Origin: Dendrophyllia cribrosa
Lineage: Eukaryota > Cnidaria > Anthozoa > Scleractinia > Dendrophylliidae
Length of the DNA stretch: 64,000 nucleotides
Assembly: GCA_024195265.1 (NCBI GenBank)
Contig: JAJLRJ010000005.1
Location: 19,835,536-19,899,535 of the forward strand
Direction of reading: 5' to 3'
Shown: positions 50,731-62,361 of the stretch, piece by piece
How positions within the stretch are numbered: the stretch's first letter is position 1
How the letters are laid out: each line of letters opens with the position of its first letter
Notes under the pieces: model-generated
Database searches by the model: none
Seen by the model: the letters and a program-made list of their open reading frames with translations, nothing else
What the model was told of the DNA's origin: nothing
Made by a program: the position numbers and the translations under genes

Positions 50731-53684
50731 CTAAAAAACAATAAACGGTTCTAGTAAGCCTGGGGTAATTACTAAAACATAATAAAAGGCATTCTAAGGT
50801 CAAATAAATAACCGGTAAGCTTGGGCGTTCTTGTTTGGTTTCCATACATCGCCGTTATTCCAAAAATGGGGGCTATTTTAATATTTTTCTGTATGTATGT
50901 TAATTAGCCCTGGTTACGTCAGCGTGTGCAAAATACAAAATAATTTTCACGCAAATATATATGAGGTGAAAGCGAGTGATACACAACAAATATTGATCTT
51001 AGGAATTTTACTTGATCTTCCATTAGGCTTTTTTCGCCTCCTCGTCCTTTTGATCTTTGCCAATGAAAGCCTGAAATCGAATGGCATCACGATCGATACC
51101 GGCGGGACATCATAAAACCCGCGGGACAAAAACGATGCGAATAGTATGGTTTTCCTATGCGTCGAACGCAATAAATTGCCCGCCATTTTGGAATAAGGTG
51201 TATTGAGGCACAAATCATTTGTTCCTGAGATTGAGTTTTAGAGATAGCTGCTGCAAATCTGCCTCACGCCCAAACTACACAATCGTGGGCCCGAGCTAAC
51301 AGCAAGATACTGAGAGCTGGGTGGTCAAGTTATATTGCCTGTTATACTGTACACCAAGTGGCATCCACTCGGGTTAAATCTTATGTGTTCTATTGTGAAG
51401 GAAACTGACACATAAGTTCACAGAGTAAATAATGACTTCCTGAAGTATAAAAAAGTCCATAAAGATCTCAGAGAACCCGAGTTGCAAACACTATTCAGTA
51501 GCCAGTTATGATTCGCCCATTGTAAAGAAAATTCGCGGATCCTGTTTTTTTTTGGATATTTTTAATTCAGGAAGTAACTATTTAACTCTTTGAGCTCATT
51601 TTATGGACGAATTCTTTCACCATTGTCTTATCTTGGGTGAATCATCACAGCCGAGTTTGCACACCGGGTGTCTCGAAAACGAAGACCTCTAGAACGAAGA
51701 CCCAAAGACCCTAAGACCGTAAAACCCCAAAAACTCGAAAACGAAGATCCCTAATATTTCTTACAATAAAAAAATGCATTTATACCTTCAATGAAATATT
51801 TAGCTTCTTCCTTCGGTCCTGAGTATGTTTAGATTGGCAAGGCGTATCCGCCATCTTGAACTAAGTAACCACGCTCCTATTCATGGCCGGGAGGAAGCGA
51901 GGCACTGACCGTTTCAAATTTTAATCCGGAACATTCGATTTTCCGTTCGATTTAGAAACAAACAGATCTTAGATTGCAATCTGAGCGATCCACGTCCGGA
52001 GGTGGCCTGTCAGAATTCGGGGCAAAGTTGAATGTCCCCAGAAAGCTAGACAAGGAGGCGTGTGACCCAAACAGTTTTACTCAGTTTTACTCAGTTGGAA
52101 ATGTCCTCCGAAGATGAATTTGACTACCATATTGACTACGAAGGTCTGCACAACTGTTGATGTCACAAGCCCTAATTTGCATATTTTGGCCGCGCGCTGG
52201 TTGTCCCATATTTTTGGCTCAAATAGGCCAACTTTGAGGTAAGAAAAAACACATAGATTGCTTAAATTGGATAATTTGAAAATTAAATTGCATAACTTAA
52301 ATTGAAAAATTATGAATCAGTGGAACATGGACTTCAATTTTTTTAGTATAAAAAACGGGTCGAAAATTTCATTTCATAGGCACTTAAAGCCTCGTACTCG
52401 AAATTGGGCTATAAAAGGAAGGGTTTCACGGTTCGGCGCATGTGCAAGCAACCTCGTTCCCTTCGAGAGAGGGGCGGCGGCCGCCCGCACCTCTGTCGAA
52501 GGGAAAAGCCCTGGGAACGAGGTTGATGTGCAAGCTATGGCGTAATCCATTTAATTCCATTGTTTAGACCAATCGGAAACGAGTAGATAACTTTGGCGGG
52601 AAATTTGACCGTGAAAATGTCGCGGTCTGTCAACTGATTGTATAGATGATTAAAGCGGAGCTCTGCGGGCCGAAGGCCCGCGCGGAGCCCCATACTCATA
52701 GAACCTAGAACCTATGCCCGTCATTTTTCATGGTCATGGCTAGCGGAATGTTTCGCGGGCGCGTGCGTGTGCGGCCCGCCGCGCCCGCCGCCCGTGTTGG
52801 ACACGGCTAGTTCGCGGTCGTGTATGACGTCGCAAAACATGCGCGTATGACGCCACACAACATCCGAGATGCTTGTTTTCATTACGGATTTCACAATCAA
52901 AGAAGCGGAGATTTATTAAAGAATTTCCAAGCAAGCGAGGGACTTAAAGGTAAAACGGATTACATTTTTCGATGGGAATTTATGTTGATATCAATCTGTG
53001 ATTGCCTTTTTCTTTGTGTTCTCGCTAGTTTTGGAGAATTGTTTAAAAAACGTGGTCAATTAAATTCAGTTGTTTTGATTTACTTCATCGGAGACATCTT
53101 GGCCTCGATGAGCTATAAATGGTTCGCGTTTTGCTTTTAAACATAAACTTATGGAGATTTGAATAAAAGTTTTCGAAAGAAGATTGTGTTGTCCATTTTT
53201 ATGTGTTTGTTCATTCATTACATAGGTTGAAAAGCGATTTTATGTAAACAAAACAAGACTTGGATTTTATAGTTCTAAACTTCACTCGCGTGGTCTTATG
53301 CAAATATGTTTGTGTATTTTTTGCAATCTTGATTTCGGACAATTTTTTATAAGAAACAGGTGTATTGAAATTTTATTTGGAAATTAGTCGTACTAGTTAT
53401 TCTAGACGGAGAAAAAGTTGTTTTTGTGAACTTTTGTACGGTCTAAATGTACTGTGCAAACGGTCGCGTAAGTCTGTTTTTGAGAATTGCTAAAATTTTA
53501 AAATAGCCCGGTCGTCAATTTTATTCTTGTGCTTCTGACCTTTCACCTCAGTTAAGTTTACAGTGTATCATCGGCTTTCTGTTCAAAGAGCGACGCTGTC
53601 AGGCTCAGCCTATCTATCTATATATATATAGACAGTTAAAGTGAGAACAGAAATTTTCACAACAAAGATTATGAGTGAAAAAGT

Positions 53685-53755
53685 GCCTCAGCCGGGAGTT
53701 GAACCCGGGTCTCCTGATGACCGGACAGATGCCTTAACCACTAGGCCACTGAGAC
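53685..53755 (-). ncRNA. tRNA-like sequence (tRNA-derived SINE head or decayed tRNA)
   Basis: On the minus strand, gtctcag and ctgaggc form a seven-pair acceptor stem. The A-box-like tggcctagtggttaaggca and B-box-like gggttcaactccc are in the right places. The anticodon arm is poor, with only about four pairs and no T at the usual position 33, so a working tRNA is unlikely. Such sequences often head SINEs and drive RNA polymerase III transcription. Confidence 0.55.
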
Positions 53756-53913
53756 AACCACACTTACACAAACACAAACAACACATTTGTGGCTTCATAG
53801 TGGAAAGCTCTTGGGAGACATTTACACAAATTCTGCAATTAGTATCGCGTCACTTTACCCAGTCGTTCAGCGATTCACAGTCCACTCCCCAAGGAAATTA
53901 AATTACAAATTAG

Positions 53914-54072
53914 TGTCGGAAGGGAGATATGGACAACTAATTGCCTCATAATCTTTGGATCACCAACCAATCGAAAGAAATCGCTGTGAATCGCCTTCTT
54001 AACGAGAATAGGTTGGTGATCCAAAGATTATGAGGCAATTAGTTGTTCATATCTCCCTTCCCACACTAATTT
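53914..54072. repeat. Foldback element with arms of about 57 bp
   Basis: gtgtcggaagggagatatgg with caactaattgcctcataatc and tttggatcaccaacc on the left pairs almost perfectly with the right half. The loop is about 50 bp and the right arm abuts a TA microsatellite (54078-54112). Confidence 0.85.
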
Positions 54073-54113
<41 letters not shown>

Positions 54114-54516
54114 TCGTAGACTTGTGAATGGCCTCGCAAACAATGCTCACCTGAAATCTTTTATTGGAGGATCACTTGAGCGATCGTGGAGACTTGAAAT
54201 TTGTCGTATAAACTTGATTTGTAAAGGTCAAGACACCTCCAAGAGAGGGCTACTGGATAAGAAGATTAAAACCTGGGATAAACAATTTAACTTTTTAATA
54301 AGCGCGGATTAGTTCTAGAATTTTCTTTTACCGTTTTGTCACATAAGTCACTCGCTTTTTCCGGTGACACATAGTTAATAGTTAGTTTAAATGTTGCAAA
54401 ACCTTGTTTTGGCCAATAGAATTATGTTTTACCTTTTCGTCACACAGACGTTAGTCGTTATTTTCCGTTACATGCAGCTTTTACGTTGACTTACCTGTAA
54501 AATCATCATAACGCTC

Positions 54517-54545
54517 CTGAGGAAGGCCGAGACGGCCGAAACGTC
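54517..54545 (+). ncRNA. Hammerhead-ribozyme-like motif (candidate)
   Basis: The stretch has ctga-gga, a GC-rich stem ggccg-aga-cggcc, then gaaac and gtc, in the order of a hammerhead core (CUGAnGA, stem II, GAAAC, GUC), as found at the ends of Penelope-like elements. The usual U at the seventh core position is G here, and the outer stems were not confirmed, so it is only a candidate. Confidence 0.25.
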
Positions 54546-54555
54546 GAGCTAATTA

Positions 54556-56200
54556 CAGTGAAACTACCTCAACCGGGGCCACCCGAGGACTTTCAGCCAA
54601 TCAGGGACCGATTCTTAAACAAAGAATTGGGCATGCGGACCTCACGGGAAACTGTATCATTATGTGATTGGCTAATTTCGATCCTAAATTTCTAGCCGTC
54701 TTCGAAAACTTTGCGCGTTTTCTTTACGGCTAAATTGCAAAAGCTATTGATTTTACAGCAGAATCCTGATTTTTCAAACGGAAATTGGTTCGAAAAACCG
54801 AAGGTGGTATTGACTGAAATCAAATCCACGGGAAACGAGTTTTGGTTCGAATAACCGGGAGTTTCGAAAAATCGGGATTCCAGTGTATTTCTACAACAAG
54901 AAATTATTCCCGTTATCGGAAGCGCTTGCGTATCGGAAAAAATCATCCTGGTAAGCGGCTGGGATGTTTTTATGTCAACAAGACAAGTGTTCAGTTACTG
55001 TATGTTATTACGGCAGTAACGTTATTACATGTCGTTAATGTACGAAATTCGTAAACTTCTCGTTCGAAATAAAAAGCGTTTTATTTCCATTTCCGTAGAA
55101 ATAGTTTTGTAGCAATCGAAGAGAAAAAATAGCAGGGTCAATCGCAGGAAAGCCGCTCAATGTTGCGTGAGGATTTCATTTCCCGAATGAATTTCTCTAA
55201 TGACTAAACTACATGTTGAGGGTTCCAGGGTATGCACGTGCATTTCGAACTTGAAAACAATACCCGTTAATAATGAGGACGCTCACTTGTAAACAGAAAA
55301 TCTGTCAGATTGCTCAAGAACTTGGAACCAGCCGTCATTTTGTTCAAAATGTCTTATACGCGACTACGATTTGACCAACTCATGTTTTCAAGCTCCAAAA
55401 GGTCACAGAGGGCGCACCGTTCCCACGCCAAATGCAGTTGATTGCATTGAAATTGAAAAACTTTGTAAACCAAAAATAAAAATAAAAAAAAATCCTTTCG
55501 TCGACAACGAAGTGTTTTACGGAAAAATTGGAACCCTCAACATATAGTTTAGTCATTAGAGAAATTCATTCGGGAAATGAAATCCTCACGCAACATTGAG
55601 CGGCTTTCCTGCGATTGACCCTGCTATTTTTTCTCTTCGATTGCTACAAAACTATTTCTACGGAAATGGAAATAAAACGCTTTTTATTTCGAACGAGAAG
55701 TTTACGAATTTCGTACATTAACGACATGTAATAACGTTACTGCCGTAATAACATACAGTAACTGAACACTTGTCTTGTTGACATAAAAACATCCCAGCCG
55801 CTTACCAGGATGATTTTTTCCGATACGCAAGCGCTTCCGATAACGGGAATAATTTCTTATTGTAGAAATACACTGGAATCCCGATTTTTCGAAACTCCCG
55901 GTTATTCGAACCAAAACTCGTTTCCCGTGGATTTGATTTCAGTCAATACCACCTTCGGTTTTTCGAACCAATTTCCGTTTGAAAAATCAGGATTCTGCTG
56001 TAAAATCAATAGCTTTTGCAATTTAGCCGTAAAGAAAACGCGCAAAGTTTTCGAAGACGGCTAGAAATTTAGGATCGAAATTAGCCAATCACATAATGAT
56101 ACAGTTTCCCGTGAGGTCCGCATGCCCAATTCTTTGTTTAAGAATCGGTCTCTGATTGGCTGAAAGTCCTCGGGTGGCCCCGGTTGAGGTAGTTTCACTG
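54556..56200. mobile_element. Palindromic mariner-type DNA transposon with arms of about 0.67 kb
   Basis: The ends cagtgaaactacctcaaccg and the exact complement are bordered by TA (54554-54555 and 56201-56202). The first 672 bp are repeated inverted with about 99% identity at the other end, separated by a 301-bp loop (55228-55528). The loop keeps a plus-strand helix-turn-helix reading QIAQELGTSRHFVQNVL near 55300, a relic of a Tc1/mariner or pogo-type transposase. Open frames in the two arms (54842-55054, 55702-55914) are the same sequence mirrored. Confidence 0.9.
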
Positions 56201-56249
56201 TAAAACGTTAATTTAAATTGGAGTTGGTTTCTTGACCTTTACAAATCAA

Positions 56250-56250
<1 letters not shown>

Positions 56251-56322
<72 letters not shown>
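56251..56322. repeat. (TA)n microsatellite, about 36 units
   Basis: Alternating TA with no interruption. It produces spurious Tyr-Ile open frames. Shorter TA tracts occur at about 10700, 53625 and 54078. Confidence 0.95.
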
Positions 56323-56325
<3 letters not shown>

Positions 56326-56642
56326 CCCATGTGCGCCATGAAAACCACCAGAGCGTAGAAAAAAATCACTGGGGGTCAAAGGTTTTTTTCAGTGTTGGCT
56401 TTGTCGGTGTAATCCGTTAAAATGTTCTGTGAATTTTGGTCATCCTTCGCTTTGTTTGGACTAATGATAGTATGTGATTATTGAAGTAAATGTGAGTAGT
56501 TTTTTAACCGATAAAATTGGTAAGAAAGCGAATAAAGCATTTTAATCATGTTAATCTGTGCACATGCGCTGAACCGTGAAACGATCCCTTTTAGGAGGAA
56601 TGACTAAGGAAAATCGGCAAAAGAGATTACAAATGAACTCAC

Positions 56643-56717
56643 ATTTCCCTTCCCACTCCAGACATCTTGAAACCGCCAAATGGAGCCTGGGCATCGACAG
56701 CATAATAACAGTTCACC
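56643..56717 (-). CDS. Aldehyde dehydrogenase exon (VNCYYAVDAQAPFGGFK)
   Basis: This 75-bp exon on the minus strand lies between ttttttag and gtgagt. It completes a split Trp codon and reads VNCYYAVDAQAPFGGFKMSG and VGRE, the conserved segment that contributes to the substrate pocket and dimer contacts in ALDH1/2. It ends two bases into Met. Confidence 0.9.
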
Positions 56718-56761
56718 CTAAAAAATAATAAACGAAAATACACTACCTCCATCGCTGGATA

Positions 56762-57053
56762 CAGCTATTTCAATTTAGGTTGTCGGATGAGAGCTTCAAG
56801 CGTACGCAACGAGACCGCAAGTTACTGTGGGTAGTTGTAAATTGGTCTTAGCTGAGCTCGCGGTTTTTGCGTGTATTAGTGCGATGAGTGAGGTGGATGT
56901 TAACACCATAAATGTTTGCCTTCGCTGTATGGACGAGGCATTTAAATTTGCTTTAGTCAATTTATCGTATATATAAAAATCCCAAAGTACCTTGCGGTCT
57001 CGCTGCGTACGCTTGAAGCTCAGATCATCCGACAACCTAAATTGAAATAGCTG
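56762..57053. mobile_element. Mariner-type MITE with TA target
   Basis: cagctatttcaatttaggtt with gtcggat on the left and its complement on the right are bordered by TA on both sides. The arms continue through gcttcaagcgtacgcaacga for about 60 bp with small mismatches. It lies 42 bp from an ALDH exon. Confidence 0.85.
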
Positions 57054-57179
57054 TATACGTCATGTAGACATAGCGTATATCAATAACTTTTTTACCATAT
57101 TTGGGCAGTGTATCAATGTGTTGAATTATAATGTCTATTATCTGTGGACACTGTCTATTACATGTTTTTTTATTGCTTA

Positions 57180-57285
57180 TAATACTACATCACTTACAAT
57201 ACTAACGTTGCTTACAATACTAACATTATTTACACTACCTACGTTGCTTACAATACTAAGATTACTTACAATTTTTAACATTACT
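57180..57285. repeat. Degenerate short tandem repeat (cttacaatactaac)n
   Basis: Variants of cttacaatactaac recur about six times, with related phrases resuming at 57520-57600 beyond a MITE and AT-rich spacer, suggesting that one array was split. Confidence 0.65.
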
Positions 57286-57287
57286 TA

Positions 57288-57450
57288 GGGCCTGGTCGCA
57301 CTACAGTCAAAAACAAAAATCCGCCCGTGCAAAAATCGAGGAAAACAAAAGAAACTGCTCTGGTGGGACACGCTTTTTGTGGAATGTTTTTGTTTTTATG
57401 TCATTTTTCACGGACTAATTTTTGATTTTGACTGTAGTGCGACCAGGCCC
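57288..57450. mobile_element. MITE inserted in the short tandem array
   Basis: gggcctggtcgcactacagt at the left and its exact complement at the right border 163 bp. Flanks ttactta and ttactaa are similar, consistent with a duplicated or repetitive target. Confidence 0.85.
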
Positions 57451-57634
57451 TTACTAAGTAATTAATTAAATTAATTAATTACCAATACCACACAATAGTT
57501 ACAACAATACCATAACATCACTTACAAAAACTAGCTTTACTTACAATATTAACATAACTTACAAATTAATATTAACATTACTAACTAATTAACAACACCG
57601 CACATTACGATCGTAATTATGGAAATATAGGACA

Positions 57635-58530
57635 ACTTTGAATTACACAGAGACGTGGAATAATTAAACTTATACCAAAAAAAGACTCTGATCCGCACTT
57701 TATTAACAAAGAATGCAGGTTAAACCACAATATTCTCCTGTAAGTTAAACATTAACTTACAGGAGATAAAAACTGGCGCCCAATAACCCTTCTTAACTGT
57801 GATTATAAAATAGCTGCGAAGGCTATCGCAAACCGAATAAAAGCTGTTATCTCAGAACTCATCAATACTGACCATACTGGTTTCCTAAAAGGAAGATTTA
57901 TTGGAGAAAATGTTAAATTGATAGATAATATTATTGATTACGCTTCTCAGAAAACTATTCCAGGCTTGTTACTATTTATAGATTTTGAAAAAGCCTTCGA
58001 CTCACTCGAATGGCCATTTGTCGAACGCACACTCGAGTATTTTGGGTTTGGTCCCTCCTTAATGAACTGGATTCGAACATTTTACAATAATATTGAAAGT
58101 TACGTCCTAAACAACGGATGGTCGAGCAATTTCTTTAAGCCACAAAGAGGTGTTAGACAAGGCTGCCCTCTCTCACCTTACCTCTTTATACTATCTGTCG
58201 AAGTTTTAGCGAAAGCAATCAGGTCTAATCCTAATATAAAAGGAATCTCTGTCAATAACTCAGAAATCAAGTTAAGCCAATACGCTGATGACACCACATT
58301 GATTCTCAATGGCACCCATGAATCTCTGTCCGCTGCTCTTGATACGATCAGCAGTTTTGGCAATATGTCCGGCCTCGAACTTAATAGTAAAAAGTCTGAA
58401 GCCTTTTGGATCGGATCAATGACAGGAATGAAAGAAAAACTGTCTATTACATTTGGACACTGTCTATTATCTGTGGACACTGTCTATTACTTGTGGACAC
58501 TTTCTTTGGTCTGGATGGTGTTCATATGAT
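57635..58530 (+). pseudogene. Tx1/L1-type LINE reverse transcriptase fragment
   Basis: This reads the reverse transcriptase of a Tx1/L1-like non-LTR element: GIIKLIPKKDS near 57655, then NWRPITLLNCDYKI near 57775, LFIDFEKAFDSLEW (catalytic Asp), RGVRQGCPLSPYLF and SQYADDTTLIL (YADD centre). The upstream part has stops and a small inverted insertion around 57733-57768. The 3' end is replaced by tgtctattac/tggacactgt repeats, also seen at 57130-57160. Endonuclease and 3' parts are missing. It sits in an ALDH intron in the opposite orientation. Confidence 0.85.
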
Positions 58531-58878
58531 CAAATAACGCCCTGGAATGTCTTAATTTTTCCTAATATTAAAGGGGCGTTTATTTTATTAACTTTCATTT
58601 CGTTTCTCTAGTTTAATTATTCAGTCTACATGTATTCTAATTCCGTAAGTCATTCCAAATCATCGTGCTTCACGACACTTCGAAACAATAAAAGCACTTG
58701 AGCTTTCATAAGTTTCTAGGTGTTTGGAAACTCGATGAAACACAAAATGCAGGCAAATATTTCATTTTTGTTTCACCCTAAGTAAAGAACACTGAGACAA
58801 ACTTATTTGTTTCTTTCTGGAGTACTGTGAACGCTCAAAACGTCGTACGCCACGAGTCTAGAATTCTCAGTAACTTAC

Positions 58879-59036
58879 CACACAACACCAGCACGTATGC
58901 CGGAGGCAATGGTATTCATCTTGTCGATGTCGTTTGTGAACACAGACGCTGCCAAGCCATATTTGGTGTTGTTGGCTCTTTCAATCAGGTCATTCATGCC
59001 TTTGAACTTCAAGATTTGCATCACAGGCCCGAAAAT
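58879..59036 (-). CDS. Aldehyde dehydrogenase exon ([11 protein letters not shown])
   Basis: This 158-bp exon reads [20 protein letters not shown], then [20 protein letters not shown] and [10 protein letters not shown]. It contains the EIFGPV motif region (the Glu lies at the end of the preceding exon), part of the NAD-binding and structural core of ALDH. The minus-strand borders are tgtgatag and gtaagt, and it ends two bases into Trp, matching the next exon. Confidence 0.92.
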
Positions 59037-59939
59037 CTATCACAACAATAACATAAAGCGTCAAGAACACATTCCTGGTTGTCAGATATACGTGAGGTTA
59101 CCACAAAGATTTAGTTCTTCTTTGGCTCAAGGAACCTTTGTAGTTAGATCATTGGCTGGTGTGCAAAAAGTGGTCATGGGTTTCAATTCCGTCGCTAACA
59201 AATACCGTAAAATTGCCGATTACAAGCCCACCCCCCGGTTATAGGTCCATCGGTTTGGTAACAAAACATTATTCCAGTTGTACCCCCTCCTATATATAAG
59301 CACACCACAGTTCCTTACTAAAATTCTTCACAAAAATTCTCACCAAATTAGCTTAAGCAGCACTTATTTATCACAATATTTTTTTTTTGGCTTGGCAGCC
59401 AAAAAACCCTTACGAAGTTGTATAAGCCCAGGGTTTATAACAGGCATTTTCAGTATTTTCATTATTACGTCCTCGCCCTCGTCCTCGTTTTCGTCCTCGT
59501 CCTCGTCCTCGTGTTGAAGTCGATGATACAGTTTTCTTAGAGGGGCACTGTCCCATCAAAATAACGAAATGTTGCCTACTTAATTTCCATGTTATGGCGT
59601 CAAATGCCACCAAATATACCACTAAATGGGATAAAAAATTCTATAGAGCAAAACAGAAGCAGTAGTTTGCAGGAAAGGTGCATGATTACAAGGATGGAAG
59701 TGGATTATAGTTCATCAATTTTGATTTCGTGACAGGTGATCAAGAAATCAAAGTTTCTGGTGGAATTTTGCGTTTGTTGGTCGTTATCATTATTTTTAAA
59801 TTCATATTTCTCTGCGTTCTTCACTTTTGGCGATTTTTTCTTCCTATTTTAAGATAATAAAGCAAGCTAAAGCAAGTTTTTGGCCATAATCATGAAAACA
59901 CGATATTTCAGCCGGGACAGTGTCCCTTTATAAACAAAC
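59037..59939 (-). other. ALDH intron
   Basis: No gene is supported. It includes a (CGTCCT)-type microsatellite at about 59466-59513 and AT-rich sequence. Open frames across the microsatellite are Ser- or Arg-Gly-rich artefacts. Confidence 0.7.
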
Positions 59940-60104
59940 CTCCTCTTTGGCAATTGTCATGTCATCCTGAACATCACAGAATACAGTGGGCTTAATAAAG
60001 AATCCCTTGTCGCCATGTCTTTCTCCTCCAGCCACAAGTGTTGCTCCTTCCTTGTTACCACTCTCTATGAGCGCCAAAATCTTGCTAAATTGCTCATTAT
60101 CCAC
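59940..60104 (-). CDS. Aldehyde dehydrogenase exon ([13 protein letters not shown])
   Basis: This 165-bp phase-0 exon reads [55 protein letters not shown], a continuous match to the ALDH1/2 segment between the catalytic Cys region and EIFGPV. Borders are ttttaaag and gtttgt on the minus strand. Confidence 0.92.
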
Positions 60105-60558
60105 CTTTAAAATAACACAGTCGAAAGTAACATTGCTGTGTAACTATAGCTGTCACTTGACAAAACTAAGAATGGGTCTATATCGATACCAAGTATTTCA
60201 ATATTCGATATCTGGATATTTGATACTTGCCGATACCTTTCCATAATGCGCTCGTGACCACTTGGCGTAGCAATAGGTCAATTTTGATATTTTAAAATTC
60301 TTACTTGGTTCTGAGGCTAGGGGAAATAAAACAAAACGACACACATTTAGTTACAGTTATGAATAATTGCTTTCCATTGTTTTATTACCCCAAGCCTCTT
60401 AGTAAAGTTAGAATTTTAATATTTCGAAATTGGTCTGTTCTTCATACAGACTGCATTTTTTAGAGCGTACCACATGTTTCAACAACATATTTAGTTTTAT
60501 ATCTAGTTTGTAGATACATTTTTCATATTTTGTCATAACGTTATTGCAATGGTGAGTT

Positions 60559-60589
<31 letters not shown>

Positions 60590-62361
60590 ACTCTTAATAA
60601 AGTATACAGTAAAGTAAAGTACCATCCCCACCAAGAGAAAAGACTTGATGGGTTTTACATGCTCTATGTTGCCTGCAAGAGAATTCAAGTTTTTGCCCAA
60701 GTTTTCTGAGCTTTTTTAACTTGCTTTTGTATTTGTTGTTGACTGCAACTAATCGCGTTCTTGACTCGTTAAAGCCATGTTATAATACGAGTCTTAAGCG
60801 ACAACGTCATAATATCAATATCGGAAACAGCCAAATATCGATAATTATAATTCAACACATTGATACACTGCCCAAATATGGTCAAAAAGTTATCGATATA
60901 TGTTATGTCCACATGACGTATAACCAGCGATGGCGGTAAATTTGGCATTTTGAAGGTAAGTGAAAATGACTGCTGCCTGCAATTTCGTGTTTTGGGGCGA
61001 AAAAGTGCGTGAACTATTAGTTAAAAAAGGGAAAAGAATGAAAAAAAGAGAAAAAATATTGTTCACATGATTGGTCAGGACAAAAAAGGCGCGAAATTTT
61101 CGCGTTGTCGCGGTCGTAGTGTTTCTTGGCGTAGCTGATCGTAGCTAAATGAAAACTGGTTCAAAATTTAACCGCTCGACAAGGAGTGAATGAAGGAGCA
61201 CAATTTTTGTAAAATTCCTTTGGTAATCACCTCTGGAATATGATATAGACTTGATGCTTTCTCAGAAAAGTTTCTGATCTCGTCATTACGGCTGTAGGAG
61301 CTAAAAAACGAGCAAGTTTGTAATCAACATTGATCGACTCAGCTTGTACTTCGATGTCTGAAAATTTGGTGCTGATGGAAGGGAATAAAAAGCCACTAAT
61401 CAACTACAGGTACGATGTTTTAACCGTTTCTTGTATCCTTTAGCTGTGAATTTTTGTACGCTGCAGTTCTTTCCGACTTTACGCCGCTATGTTTAGGTTC
61501 GTAGCCGTGTGTTTGTTCAATTTGTTTTGATTCTGAATTGAACTTTTTAAGATACGAAACACTTGTAACTAAGACATTCTATGCCATTTTACTGTGTTTT
61601 AATTTTTGTAGTCACTACTCTGTCCCGTTCTTTGAGTAGACGAAAGCTCTTCGTAGAAACTCTCAACTGATTGTGTACGCTAACTTAATTTTAGCTTGGC
61701 AAAAGTTTCGGCATTCGCTGTTTGTTGTTTAAGAAATGGTCCGAGGTAAAATATTGTTGTTAGCCTTTTTACTTAATGAAAGGTTGTATATCTCAATGAT
61801 TTTTTTCTCGAAACTGTGATTTGTTATCAATGTGTTGAATTATAAAACAGTTATAGTGTTCAAGTTTGCGCAATATTGACAAAGGCACCACTTTCATTCC
61901 TGAACTGTGTGATGTTGCAAGTTTCGCGCGATAAAACATATGTAAGCTTTTTTTAAAATAAAAGGCTTGTCGGCGATATTTTCTCTTCAAACTGTGCTTT
62001 GTGTTATCAATGTGTTGAATTATAAAACTATTATAGCGCTCAAGCTCGCGTGATATCGCCTAATTTTAGCCGACTCGGCCTACAGCCTCGTCGGCTAAGT
62101 ATTAGGCGATATCACGTGCGCTTTCGCGCTATAATAGTTAAGTATCGCACTCGTATCGTATCTATTGGAAAAAGGCTATATCGGCTCATCCTTACAGGAG
62201 AAACCATGCAAGTTTTATACATCGTTTATGTACTGGTCAGCGGAATTACCAAGAAAAGTTACGCTATAACCCGTTCAACGCTTCGCGTATTCACGAGTTA
62301 CAGTAAGAAGGCATTACTGCATGTAGACGGAGCTTAAGTAGATAAAGAATTAGTGCAGTAC
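60105..62361 (-). other. ALDH intron
   Basis: No gene is supported. It includes a 24-base G tract (60566-60589), an inverted copy (about 60842-60930) of sequence at about 57047-57131, two direct copies of a ttatcaatgtgttgaattat unit (61826 and 62003) and a strong hairpin at 62026-62139. Confidence 0.7.
62026..62139. repeat. Strong hairpin of about 50-bp arms
   Basis: aactattatagcgctcaagc with gtgatatcgcctaa and agccga on the left pairs with the right half, ending gcgctataatagtt. It is probably a small foldback element. Confidence 0.8.

Larger units (their letters stand above)
50731..56642 (-). other. Long ALDH intron rich in repeats
   Basis: This 5.9-kb intron holds G+C-rich patches (52660-52800), a tRNA-like sequence (53685-53755), a foldback (53914-54072), TA microsatellites, a Penelope-like or ribozyme-like tail and the palindromic mariner-type element 54556-56200. 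The open frame at 52820-53140 shows two hydrophobic stretches but no recognised family and is not called. Confidence 0.7.

Noticed and set aside
52820..53140. 106-codon frame with two hydrophobic stretches
   Set aside because: There is no family resemblance, it lies in a repeat-rich ALDH intron, and composition can explain the hydrophobic parts.
53685..53755. Functional tRNA gene
   Set aside because: A and B boxes and acceptor stem are present, but the anticodon arm is weak and the T before the anticodon is missing; a SINE head is more likely.
56232..56420. 62-codon frame with long Tyr-Ile repeat
   Set aside because: It is created by the TA microsatellite.
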